From positions 16,235 to 80,234 of the forward strand of contig CAIVZR010000090.1 in NCBI GenBank assembly GCA_903910445.1: 64,000 bases of DNA, in the 5' to 3' direction. Position 1 is the stretch's first letter. Every line of letters starts with the position of its first letter. The notes beneath the pieces were generated by a model. The model was not told the DNA's origin. It worked only from the letters and a program-made list of their open reading frames with translations, and ran no database searches. The translations under genes and the position numbers were made by a program. This document shows, in pieces, positions 37,281 to 46,300 of the stretch. The DNA comes from an uncultured Bacteroidota bacterium (GTDB lineage: Bacteria > Bacteroidota > Bacteroidia > UKL13-3).

Positions 37281-38363
37281 ATGGCTAAAAAGTTAACTAA
37301 AAAATCAAAACCCGCTAAAAAAGTGGCAAAACCAGCTCCTAAGAAAAGCGCTCCTGCAAAAAAAGTAGCGAAATCGGCTCCTAAGAAAGCCGTTAAACCA
37401 GCAGCACCTAAGAAGGCAGCCAAACCAGCTCCTAAAAAGGCAGCCAAACCAGCTCCTAAAAAAGTTGTTAAGGCAGCTCCCAAAAAAGCAGCTAAACCAG
37501 CTCCAAAAAAGGTAGCTAAGCCTATTGCTAAGAAAGCTGTCAAACCTGCACCTAAAAAGGTGGTAGCTAAGCCAGTAGCAAAGAAAGTAACCAAACCAGC
37601 TCCTAAAAAGGTGGTGACAGTGGCTCCTAAGAAAGTGCAAAAACCTGTAGCAAAGAAGGCGGCAAAACCAGCTCCAAAGCCAGTAGCAAAGCCAGTAGCT
37701 AAAAAAATAACTAAACCCGAACCAAAAAAATTGACTAAGCCCGTAGTGAAGTCGGCCCCAGTAAAGGCCGCAGCAGTAGTGAGTAAGGCACCCGCCAAAC
37801 CAGTAGCCCCGGTAGCTCCGGCAGTGCATGTGAAACCGGTTGCAAAATTGATCCCGGCTAAAAAAATTACCGTAGAAAAAGGAGAGAAGATTATTACTAA
37901 TACGAATACTCCATTCAATGATAAGCCAGCAGAAAAGGAAAAACCAGTATTTACCAGCATCATCCCTAAGAAGACGGTGATTGAAGATATTGGTAAAACC
38001 CGCTATAGCGATATCGAACTAGAAGAGTTCCGCAAGTTGATCAACGAAAAATTGGCTTCTGCTCGTAAGGAGTTGGATAACTTGAAGGAAGCTTTGAACA
38101 ATATCTCTGACAATAGTGCTGCAGATACAGAAAGTTCTTATGCCACCTTCGAAGATGGATCGGCTACTCAAGAGAAAGAGCATTTGAGTCAAATGGCTGC
38201 CCGTCAGCGTAAATTCATTGGTAATTTAGATGCTGCTTTGGTACGTATCGAAAATAAAACCTATGGTATTTGTGCTGTAACAGGTAAGTTAATTCCTAAA
38301 GAAAGATTACGTGCGGTGCCTCATACCACAGTAAGTATTGAAGCAAAACTTGGTAAGGTCTAA
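37281..38363 (+). CDS. TraR/DksA-like protein with histone-H1-like basic N-terminus
   Basis: A 360-residue protein in two parts. Residues 1-190 are almost only Lys, Ala, Pro and Val in KPAPKK/KPVAKK repeats, like histone H1 tails and bacterial H1-like proteins. Residues 230-360 are a TraR/DksA-type module: a coiled-coil (LEEFRKLINEKLASARKELDNLKEAL) and an end reading CAVTGKLIPKERLRAVPHTTVS. The second half of the usual four-cysteine zinc site is missing (only one Cys remains), so zinc binding is doubtful. It may act at RNA polymerase or on DNA. It starts 17 bp after ileS and is followed by a strong terminator. Confidence 0.85.
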   Translation: MAKKLTKKSKPAKKVAKPAPKKSAPAKKVAKSAPKKAVKPAAPKKAAKPAPKKAAKPAPKKVVKAAPKKAAKPAPKKVAKPIAKKAVKPAPKKVVAKPVAKKVTKPAPKKVVTVAPKKVQKPVAKKAAKPAPKPVAKPVAKKITKPEPKKLTKPVVKSAPVKAAAVVSKAPAKPVAPVAPAVHVKPVAKLIPAKKITVEKGEKIITNTNTPFNDKPAEKEKPVFTSIIPKKTVIEDIGKTRYSDIELEEFRKLINEKLASARKELDNLKEALNNISDNSAADTESSYATFEDGSATQEKEHLSQMAARQRKFIGNLDAALVRIENKTYGICAVTGKLIPKERLRAVPHTTVSIEAKLGKV

Positions 38364-38389
38364 TCCTTTCCATTCTTGATTATTAATAT

Positions 38390-38424
38390 AACAGGATAAA
38401 TCTTTGGTTTATCCTGTTTTTTTT
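38390..38424 (+). terminator. Rho-independent terminator after the DksA-like gene
   Basis: Perfect 10-bp stem ACAGGATAAA with TTTATCCTGT, 7-nt loop, then a run of eight or more T. It lies before the lspA start, which argues against the upstream start at 38404. Confidence 0.85.
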
Positions 38425-38445
38425 GAAATTTTTTATAACCATAAT

Positions 38446-39237
38446 TTGAAAAAGTTTATCCTCCCCGCCCTTGTCATTGCGTTGGTGCTTTTGGCCGATC
38501 AGTATCTAAAATACTGGGTACATACTCATATTCCTATCAACTCGCATATCGTTATTTTTGAAAATTGGTTCTTACTTAATTATATCGAAAATAATGGGAT
38601 GGCTTTTGGATTTGAAATTGGTGGTGTGGCTGGTAAAGTGGTACTTACTATTTTTAGAATAGTAGCTGTGTTTGCTATTGTATGGTATCTCTTTAAACAG
38701 GTATCGCTTAAGGCTTCAAAAGGATTTATAATCTGTGTATCATTAATATTGGCTGGAGCCGTTGGAAATATTATCGATAGTGTATTTTACGGAATATTGT
38801 ATCGCAGTCAGAGCTTGCCTCTTTTTCAAGGTCGCGTAATTGATATGTTGTATTTCCCTGTAGTGGATACCTATTTCCCCGAATGGTTTCCATTTTGGAA
38901 GGGTGAGCATTTCGAGTTTTTTCGCCCAGTATTTAATATAGCGGATGCATCTATTAGTATTGGAATCATTTCTATTTTACTTTTTCAAAAGCGTTTCTTT
39001 CCTCAAGAGATACCTGCTACAGATATTCCCAATGCACCCATTGAGACAATGGAACACCCCATCGACGGAACCGCGATGGAAACTGGTACTGTAAATAACG
39101 AAACAAATGATTCAAATGCAGTATCAACAGATAATTCAATAGAAGAGTCAGAGAATACATTTAATAATTTCGACAGCAACCCATCAAACGATGGAGGTGC
39201 AATTGATTCAACCAATACTAACGATACGAATTTATGA
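38446..39237 (+). CDS. lspA: Lipoprotein signal peptidase, long form
   Basis: About 263 residues. Four membrane segments and the two aspartates of signal peptidase II are seen in GRVIDMLYFPV and in FNIADASISIG (with the NxxD motif), and NNGMAFG is the usual N-terminal motif. The enzyme cleaves prolipoprotein signals in the inner membrane. After the last helix comes a hydrophilic tail of about 75 residues rich in Asn, Ser, Thr, Asp and Glu, not found in typical LspA. The TTG at 38446 begins KKFILPALVIA; an earlier TTG at 38404 lies inside a terminator and is rejected. tcdA starts 4 bp before its stop ends. Confidence 0.88.
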   Translation: MKKFILPALVIALVLLADQYLKYWVHTHIPINSHIVIFENWFLLNYIENNGMAFGFEIGGVAGKVVLTIFRIVAVFAIVWYLFKQVSLKASKGFIICVSLILAGAVGNIIDSVFYGILYRSQSLPLFQGRVIDMLYFPVVDTYFPEWFPFWKGEHFEFFRPVFNIADASISIGIISILLFQKRFFPQEIPATDIPNAPIETMEHPIDGTAMETGTVNNETNDSNAVSTDNSIEESENTFNNFDSNPSNDGGAIDSTNTNDTNL

Positions 39238-39974
39238 TTCCGGATTGGATGGGAAGGTCTCAGCTATTGCTGGGTGATGAGCAGTTAACACGATTGATGA
39301 ATTCCAATGTCATCGTACTTGGGCTCGGTGGGGTAGGAGGCATGTGTGCCGAAATGATTGCAAGAAGTGGCGTAGGCAAAATGACAATTGTAGATGCCGA
39401 TCATATAGAAGCCAGCAATCGTAACCGGCAAATACCGGCCCTCGTAAGTACAGATAATAAACAAAAAGCAGAAGTGCTGGCTGAACGATTAAGAGATATC
39501 AATCCAGATATTCAGCTCACGGTACTCAATGAGTATTTAAGAGATCAACGCACTTTCGAAGTACTCGATAATGGCAATTTTGATTTTGCCTGCGACTGTA
39601 TTGATACCTTATCTCCCAAAGTATATTTTATAAAAGCCTGCCTCGAGCGCCGTATCCCAATTGTTAGTAGTATGGGAGCAGGAGGCAAGGTAGATCCTAC
39701 TAGGGTGGAGATTTGTGATATCAGCGAAACCTACGACGATTTATTGGCGCGCTATGTGCGGAAATATATGAAACGGAAGTTCAGTGTAGCAAGTGGTTTT
39801 CAGGTAGTTTTCTCAGCCGAGAAAGCCGATAAATCGAAGATTGTAGTGAATGAAGATACCACTCGTAAAAAATCTACCATTGGCACCATTAGTTATATGC
39901 CGGCTGTATTTGGTTGTGCTATGGCCAGTGTAGCTTTGCGAGGTTTAATGAATCCTATCCCTTTAAATCATTAA
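39234..39974 (+). CDS. tcdA: tRNA threonylcarbamoyladenosine dehydratase (ThiF/E1-like)
   Basis: A 246-residue E1-like protein. The ATP site VIVLGLGGVGGMCAE, the DxDxIxxSNxNRQ signature (DADHIEASNRNRQ), and CDCIDTLSPKV match TcdA, which uses ATP to cyclise t6A37 in tRNA to ct6A. No catalytic C-terminal rhodanese domain is present. Its ATG overlaps the lspA stop (ATGA), indicating coupled translation. Confidence 0.85.
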   Translation: MIPDWMGRSQLLLGDEQLTRLMNSNVIVLGLGGVGGMCAEMIARSGVGKMTIVDADHIEASNRNRQIPALVSTDNKQKAEVLAERLRDINPDIQLTVLNEYLRDQRTFEVLDNGNFDFACDCIDTLSPKVYFIKACLERRIPIVSSMGAGGKVDPTRVEICDISETYDDLLARYVRKYMKRKFSVASGFQVVFSAEKADKSKIVVNEDTTRKKSTIGTISYMPAVFGCAMASVALRGLMNPIPLNH

Positions 39975-39986
39975 GATGTTTTTTTG

Positions 39987-40922
39987 ATGCAGATTCATAC
40001 CTCCATAGCTAATTTCAAAAAACTTGCCAATGCGGTAGTCACCCAAGGCACGTTTGATGGAGTGCATGCAGGGCATCAAAAAATTCTTTCCGATTTAAAA
40101 GAAAAAGCCACGGAATTAAATGGAGAGAGTGTGGTTCTTACTTTTTTTCCGCATCCGCGCATGGTTTTATTTCCTGATGATGAAAGCATCAAACTCATTA
40201 ATACCTTAGATGAGAATATTGAATTGTTTCGTCAAACAGGCATACAGCATTTAATTGTATTAGAGTTCACCAAAGAGATATCGCAATTATCGGCGGTGCA
40301 TTTTGTGAGAGATATTTTGGTGAATGCCATTGGCACCAAGCATTTAATTGTGGGTTATGATCATCGATTTGGACATCATAGAGAAGGTAATTTTGATAAC
40401 CTTCAGGAATTTGCTTCCACGTATAATTTTACTATTGAAAAAATCAGCGAAGTAGATATCAATAATATTACTGTAAGTAGTACTAAAATACGGAAAGCAT
40501 TACTTGCCGGAGATGTAAAGACTGCGCAGAAATATATGATACATCCTTTTACTATTAAAGGAGAAGTGATGGAAGGAAATAAAATTGGGAGGAAAATTGG
40601 ATTTCCAACGGCAAATATTAAAATTAAGGAGCCGTATAAAATAGTACCAGCCGATGGGGTGTATGCCGTGCGTATCAAGCATTTGGATGCCCATTATAAT
40701 GGCATGTTAAATATTGGTAAGAGGCCCACGGTAGATGGAACAAATAGGGTAATTGAAGTAAATATTTTTAACTTTGATGCAGATATTTACGGAGAACAAT
40801 TATGTATCTCTTTCATTGATAGAATTAGGGACGAGCAGAAATTCCCTTCGCTGGATGAATTGAAGAAGCAGCTTTTTTTAGATCGAAAAAAATCGGAGGA
40901 AATTTTAAATTATAAGGGATGA
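39987..40922 (+). CDS. ribF: Bifunctional riboflavin kinase/FAD synthetase
   Basis: About 311 residues. The N-terminal FAD synthetase domain has QGTFDGVHAGHQKIL and VGYDHRFGHHREG; the C-terminal flavokinase domain has GRKIGFPTANIK and DGVYAVRI. It converts riboflavin to FMN and FAD. A TTG directly before the chosen ATG is an alternative start. Second or third gene of the lspA operon; the next gene overlaps it by 4 bp (ATGA). Confidence 0.93.
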   Translation: MQIHTSIANFKKLANAVVTQGTFDGVHAGHQKILSDLKEKATELNGESVVLTFFPHPRMVLFPDDESIKLINTLDENIELFRQTGIQHLIVLEFTKEISQLSAVHFVRDILVNAIGTKHLIVGYDHRFGHHREGNFDNLQEFASTYNFTIEKISEVDINNITVSSTKIRKALLAGDVKTAQKYMIHPFTIKGEVMEGNKIGRKIGFPTANIKIKEPYKIVPADGVYAVRIKHLDAHYNGMLNIGKRPTVDGTNRVIEVNIFNFDADIYGEQLCISFIDRIRDEQKFPSLDELKKQLFLDRKKSEEILNYKG

Positions 40923-41887
40923 AGTATTTTTTAGCTATTGTTTTTATTGTTATTGGAAATGTGATGAATGCGCAGGTGACCGACTCCACCTTGAATAACG
41001 ATATAGATGATACTGCCAGAGCTTCTGTGGCTCCATTATCTGCCGACTCATTAGCCGCTATTTCAAATACTGATGCGATATTAACCGACTGTGTCATTGG
41101 CGATTCTTGTCTGCCCGATATCGTCATATTTGAAAATAATGGAAACTCTGTTGTATCCGAAAGTAATGGAGAGAATGCCGTGGCTGACTACATGAACGCA
41201 GACGAAATAAATCCTTATAAATACAATGCCACCACGGTTCCTAAAGGTGCCATTATCAATATTATCGATAGTGGCATGATGGAGTATATTACCCCTTGTG
41301 TCTGCAGTGTGAATTCACCCTTTGGATATCGTCGTTGGGGCAGATATTATCAATTTCATCCGGGGCTCGATTTAAACTTACCATATGGTCAGCCCGCTCG
41401 TGCTGCTTTTGATGGGGTAGTGCGATTGGCGAAACTTACGCCTGGCTATGGCAATTGCGTTATTATTCGTCACCCCAACGGACTCGAAACTTTATACGGA
41501 CATTTTAGTGCATTAAATGTGAAGCCAGGCGATTTGGTGAAAGCTGGCGATACGGTTGGATTTTGTGGCAATACTGGATATTCGTTCGGAGCGCATTTGC
41601 ATTTTGAAATTCGTTATATGGGTGTTCCATTCAATCCTGCGTTGGTGGTAATGACTCAAAAAGATTCTTTAAAAATAACCAGCATCACCATCGATAACGC
41701 TTTGTTTAAGAGCAATACACCGCCACCACCACCGAAATATAAGTATGTATATCATGTGGTAAAGAAGGGTGAAAATTTATCCATCATTGCACGTAAGTAC
41801 AAAGTCTCGGTAGCCTATTTGTGCAAGCTCAATCATATCACCACCAAAACCATCCTCCGCCCGGGTAAAACATTGCGTATTCGTTAA
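40919..41887 (+). CDS. M23 peptidase with C-terminal LysM
   Basis: A 322-residue cell-wall protein: signal peptide (MKYFLAIVFIVIGNVMNAQ), a low-complexity acidic region (about 20-105), an M23/lysostaphin-type domain with zinc ligands in FHPGLDLNLPYG and HLHFEIRYM, and a C-terminal LysM (YHVVKKGENLSIIARKY). All metal residues are present, so it is probably an active DD-endopeptidase acting on peptidoglycan cross-links. It overlaps ribF by 4 bp and ends the operon. Confidence 0.9.
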   Translation: MKYFLAIVFIVIGNVMNAQVTDSTLNNDIDDTARASVAPLSADSLAAISNTDAILTDCVIGDSCLPDIVIFENNGNSVVSESNGENAVADYMNADEINPYKYNATTVPKGAIINIIDSGMMEYITPCVCSVNSPFGYRRWGRYYQFHPGLDLNLPYGQPARAAFDGVVRLAKLTPGYGNCVIIRHPNGLETLYGHFSALNVKPGDLVKAGDTVGFCGNTGYSFGAHLHFEIRYMGVPFNPALVVMTQKDSLKITSITIDNALFKSNTPPPPPKYKYVYHVVKKGENLSIIARKYKVSVAYLCKLNHITTKTILRPGKTLRIR

Positions 41888-41996
41888 TGCGTTTCTGATT
41901 TTGTAATTTTTCTCTTGAATTTTTTCCTTTAGGCTGATAGACATTGCTCGCATTGCATCTTGTATTTTTCCTCTTTCACAATCAAGCTGTATTCCT

Positions 41997-42066
41997 GCCC
42001 TGTAAGGGCTTATCATGGGTAGAAAACCGGCTCCCCCTGTATTCTGCCCTGTAGGGGCCTATCGTG
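41997..42066 (+). repeat. REP-like type II unit, copy C3
   Basis: Hairpin GCCC-TGTAA-GGGC, then the constant block ATCATGGGTAGAAAA, a C-rich spacer, and hairpin GCCC-TGTAG-GGGC, ending CTATCGTG. It faces copy C4. Confidence 0.75.
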
Positions 42067-42118
42067 CAGATATTCATAGATTTAAAATTTTCCGCTCACC
42101 GGATTTGCAACACAATTG

Positions 42119-42184
42119 GTTCCTACGGAACAGTCTAGAGAGGGAAGGATTTCAATTGCTACCCACGATAAGTTCCTAAGGAAC
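42119..42184 (-). repeat. REP-like type II unit, copy C4
   Basis: Hairpin GTTCC-TAC-GGAAC, a purine-rich spacer, the block GCTACCCACGATAA, and hairpin GTTCC-TAA-GGAAC. It is inverted relative to C3; stem sequences differ completely from C3, but both form. Confidence 0.75.
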
Positions 42185-42239
42185 AAAATCCATTCGTTAT
42201 AATAAATTTTCATTCAATTTATAATTCCCAGCTGAATTC

Positions 42240-42306
42240 ATGTCCCCATAGGGACATTTGGTGGGTAGCTATGATGACCCCCTGTACTGACGTGCCGTAG
42301 GTACGT
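42240..42306 (+). repeat. REP-like type I unit, copy C1
   Basis: Hairpin ATGTCCC-CATA-GGGACAT, block TTGGTGGGTAG, spacer GACCCCCTG, and hairpin ACGTGCC-GTA-GGTACGT (42290-42306), the exact reverse complement of the hairpin at 170-186. Confidence 0.75.
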
Positions 42307-42363
42307 TTGAAAATTAAAATTATTCAATTCTAATTGATTGTTCAATTCTTAACCATCATTCAA

Positions 42364-42430
42364 ACGTTCCTCTGGAACGTCAATCGTGGGGGGATTTGTT
42401 TTCTACCCACCAAATGCCCCGAAGGGGCAT
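42364..42430 (-). repeat. REP-like type I unit, copy C2
   Basis: Hairpin ACGTTCC-TCT-GGAACGT, spacer CGTGGGGGG, block TTCTACCCACCAA, and hairpin ATGCCCC-GAA-GGGGCAT. It is inverted relative to C1. Confidence 0.75.
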
Positions 42431-42440
42431 AATACAATAT

Positions 42441-42500
42441 CCTCTATAATTCCATCTTCGAATTATAAATCACTCTTGTATTCCTATACTCTCACTCTGC
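42441..42500 (-). repeat. Flanking repeat, copy c (inverted)
   Basis: On the minus strand this matches the blocks at 83-155 and 240-310 (GGAATACAAG, GATTTATAATT, GAATTATAGAGG) and lies next to the ATG-type hairpin of C2, the same order as at 240-337. Confidence 0.7.
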
Positions 42501-42657
42501 TTATGCCTCAGTTGGTGTTGTGTGCAAGCCTCTGCGCATGCTTCACCAACGGACAAATTATTGACATCGGTATTAGCCCCCTTGTTTTTGAAAATATTAA
42601 CCTAATCGAATTTATATTTCTTCAAAAATTGCATTGTATTAAACTGAATCCAAATTC

Positions 42658-42665
42658 TATATTTG
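42658..42665 (+). promoter_or_regulatory. Putative -7 box of the AlbA_2 gene
   Basis: TATATTTG matches TAnnTTTG and ends 4 bp before the GTG start at 42670, consistent with a leaderless transcript. Confidence 0.5.
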
Positions 42666-42669
42666 CCTT

Positions 42670-43290
42670 GTGCATCCCATTTTAAAACTCATTGCCCAAG
42701 GAGAAGGAGAGACCCTCGATTTTAAAAAGATTGTACCAAGCGCCCTCAAAATTGCCAAAACCATGGTGAGCTTCGCCAATACCAAAGGCGGCACTTTGCT
42801 CATCGGCGTTAACGATAACGGATCTATTAGTGGGGTGCGCACCGAAGAAGAACGTTATGTGCTCGAAACCGCCATCTCCATCTATTGCAAACCCGAAATT
42901 GAAATGCGACTCATCGATTGGGAAATCAATGGTAAGGAAGTCATTGAAGCACGTATTGCCGAAGGAACCAATAAACCCTATTATGCCAAAGATGAAAACG
43001 AAAAATGGTGGGCTTATGTACGTGTGCGGGATGAGAGTATTTTGGCCAGCAAAGTAGTGCTCGATGTGATGCGTAAAAACATCGCCAAAGAAAACACCTT
43101 GATCGAATACGGCTCCAAAGAACAAGCTCTTTTTCAGTATCTCAATGTAAATCAGCGCATCACACTCCATCAATATTGCAAATTGCTGAATATCTCTAAA
43201 TGGAGGGCGCGCAAAATATTGGTTAACCTCATCTCTGCGGGTATAATTCGTATTCATGATATTGAAAAAGAGGAGTTCTATACCCTCTGA
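42670..43290 (+). CDS. AlbA_2 (Schlafen-type) domain ATP-binding protein
   Basis: A 206-residue protein starting at GTG. Residues 1-125 form the AlbA_2 domain: GEGETLDFKKIVPS, KTMVSFANTKGGTLLIGVNDNGSISGV, then NKPYYAK with VRVRDES. The rest is a winged-helix-like segment (LHQYCKLLNISKWRARKILVNLISAGIIRI). Such proteins are putative DNA-binding regulators; the ATP-binding label often used is not proven. It follows the repeat cluster directly. Confidence 0.8.
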   Translation: MHPILKLIAQGEGETLDFKKIVPSALKIAKTMVSFANTKGGTLLIGVNDNGSISGVRTEEERYVLETAISIYCKPEIEMRLIDWEINGKEVIEARIAEGTNKPYYAKDENEKWWAYVRVRDESILASKVVLDVMRKNIAKENTLIEYGSKEQALFQYLNVNQRITLHQYCKLLNISKWRARKILVNLISAGIIRIHDIEKEEFYTL

Positions 43291-43365
43291 AAACTCTCCA
43301 CATTTTCATCGTTTCTGTGTATAACTCGTGATGATTCGGTAATATAACCTTAACACATTAAGTGT

Positions 43366-43373
43366 TAGATTTG
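43366..43373 (+). promoter_or_regulatory. Putative -7 box of the Calx-beta gene
   Basis: TAGATTTG matches TAnnTTTG, 25 bp before the start codon at 43399. Confidence 0.45.
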
Positions 43374-43398
43374 AAATCTTTTACTAACCATTCTATTT

Positions 43399-46300
43399 AT
43401 GAAACGTATTTTTTACTTTTTACTAATTACGGTATTATTTGCAGCTTCGGCAATGGCTCAGCCAGCAATAACCGGGCTGATTGTGCCACAATACATGGCC
43501 GATACTACCAAGGGAACTAATGAAGGGCCGCGCACTCCTTATGTGTATCGCGCCAAAATTACTGGACTCACAGCTAGTGCTACTTACCGCTATCGCTCAC
43601 AAGCAATATGTTTAAGTTATAATGCAGGTGTCAATTCAGATGCTGCAACCTCTGCTGGTGCCGGAAATGAAATATTCATTCGCCAATCGGGTAGCTTCGG
43701 TTATTCAAGTTCAGCTTCTTTAAGTACTGCTGGTGGATACGATTCACTGGTAGCCAATTCAAGCGGTGAATACGAAGGTTGGTTTGGAATTGAACCAACA
43801 GGTAATGCCCGTTTTGCTCCAGGTAACTATATTCATGGTCGATTGATTTTGAATAATGGTACCACAGGAAATACCACTTCTGCCTATTATTTAACCATTA
43901 CCGATTCGGCCAAGACGCTTACCTATGGTACCGGTACTTCGCAAGGAACAGGTATTTGGAGTAAGAGCCAGGCAGCAGATAGAAATATCGCGGTGTTATG
44001 GGATAATGTATTGGCAACGGGTCGCCCACTTTCTTGTGCCATTATCGAAGGTGATGGAATTGCATATAGAAGTGCTACATCTCCTACCAACTATCCATTG
44101 TTCTATCGTAATAATGTGGATTCATTCAGTGGTGCTTGGGGAACCATCATCCCGAATACGAACTCCAATGGAGTGCGTAGAATTGAGAATCGCAAATTAT
44201 CGGATGGTACTCTTTATTATGGCAACCTCGATGCCGATGGTATATGGCCTACCGGATCAGTAAGTACCGTGAATCCGAGCGGTGGCTTTACTGCAATAAA
44301 ATTAGATAGCAGCGATGTTCCTTTGGTTCCTAGTCCGGTTTTCTTCTTTGAAAATTCTACTTATTCAGTGAACGAAAATGGGACTTCGGTAGTAGTTTCT
44401 GTAAAATATAAGAACCCTACCTTAACCAATACAAGTGTGGATGTATCATTGAAATCGGGTGGTAGTGCTACCACAGGAACTGATTTCTCTTTCTCAACAA
44501 CAACTTTAACTTTTGCTCCCACTGATACCATCAAGAGCATGACCATTCCAATTACGAATGATGCTTTGGTAGAAGGAAATGAAACTTTTATTCTACGTTT
44601 AAGCAATGCTACCAATAGCGCCTCATTAGGTGCCGATTCGGTTTCAACGACTACGATTGTAGATGACGACTTCACATCTCCAAGTTTTTATTTTAATGCC
44701 ACAACCTATTCAGTTAATGAAAACGCTGGAACTGTAACGATCGCAGTGAAATATAAAAATCCATCCGTATCCGCTACTTCGGTGGATGTGAAAGTAAAAA
44801 CAGGAGGTACCGCTACTGCTGCTACCGACTATACCTTCACCAATACCACCTTGAACTTTGCCACTACCGATACCATGAAAACATTTACGGTAGCCATTAC
44901 CAATGATGTTTTGGTTGAAGGAAACGAAACTTTCATCCTGCGTTTAACAAACCCTAGCAGCGGATGTATTTTAACTGCCGATTCAATCGCTACAACCACC
45001 ATTAATGATGATGATTTCAATGCAGCAACTGTTGCATTTTCTGCTTCAAAACAAAGTATTGGCGAAGGTGCTAGCACAGCTACAATTACCGTGAAATTAT
45101 CAGCACCAGCAACAGCTGCATCTAGCGTAAATGTAGGTGCAACAGCTGCAACAGCTGCTGCTGCCGATTATACATACACCAATACAACATTAAACTTCGC
45201 AATAGGCGATTCGGTTAAAACAACTACTGTAACAATAATTGATGATGCTGCTATTGAAGGAAATGAATATTTCATCATGCAGTTAAGCAACCCATCTACC
45301 GTAGTTTTGGGTGCCATCACCTCCGATACAGTAACCATCACCGATAACGATTTCCCTCGTTTTCCATTGGCTCAAATTTCCACTGTGAATTCAACTACAG
45401 GTGTTGCTGATAGCTTAGGTAAAAAATATGATGAAGTAGGTATCGTTTATGGTATCAATTATCGCCCTGCTGGATTGCAATTTGTGATTCGCGATAACAC
45501 TGGTGGTATCACTGTATTTAAAGCAACAGGAAATCATGGTTATACTGTGAAAGAAGGAGATAGCGTGCGTGTGCTTGGAACAGTTGCCCAATTCAATGGT
45601 TTAACCGAATTCAATAGCGATACCATTTTTGTTTTAGGAAATAATAAAGCAATCAAAACACCAACTGTGGTTACCAAATTAGCAGAAGCCAACGAAAACG
45701 ACTTGGTGCGTTTGAACGGAATGCAATTCGTAACGCCTATAACTACATGGCCTACCGCTGCTGCAAATGTCAGTATCAGAAATGCCACCGATACCATTGT
45801 ATTGCGTCTGCAATTAGCCAATTCAGATATCTTAGGTACTGCAGCACCAACAGGAACATTCGATGTAATTGGTTTGGGAAGTCAATTCGATAATACCAAC
45901 CCATACACTTCAGGATACCAATTATTCCCTCGCTTTTTATCGGATATCATTCCAGCAGTTGCGTCGGCTACAATTACTGTAAATACTGCTCCAGTTAGTG
46001 TAAACGAAAATGCAGGTACTGTAAAAGTTAAATTTACGATTAGCAATGTGAATGGTTCAACCGCATCAATCAATATTGCAAATTCAGGAACGGCTACTTC
46101 TGGTACCGACTATACTACACTTGCAGCTTCTGCTACTTTCCCTGCTACTGCAGCGAATGGCGATTCAATCATATTTAGTTATACTATTATAGATGATGCT
46201 ATCATTGAAAGCAACGAAACCATCATTGCAAGCTTCACTGCAGGAAATAATGCTACCGTGGTAGGTGCTTCTAAAACAATAACAATCATTGATAATGATG

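Larger units (their letters stand above)
41888..42669. other. Gene-free region with four REP-like units
   Basis: 782 bp between the M23 gene and the AlbA_2 gene. It holds a pair of type II hairpin units (41997-42066 and 42119-42184), a pair of type I units (42240-42306 and 42364-42430), and an inverted flanking repeat (42441-42500). No protein-coding gene is supported. Confidence 0.8.

Noticed and set aside
37253..37963. 236-codon minus-strand frame rich in Ala, Gly, Phe and Leu
   Set aside because: It is the mirror of the Lys/Ala/Pro codon repeats of the DksA-like gene and has no independent evidence.
38404..38445. Upstream TTG start for lspA
   Set aside because: It lies within the loop and stem of a strong terminator, so the transcript is unlikely to carry it in translatable form.
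42386..42685. 99-codon plus-strand frame
   Set aside because: It runs through a REP-like unit and its flanking repeat and overlaps the promoter of the AlbA_2 gene.
42682..43257. 191-codon minus-strand frame
   Set aside because: Antisense to the AlbA_2 gene, which shows a recognisable domain and a promoter.
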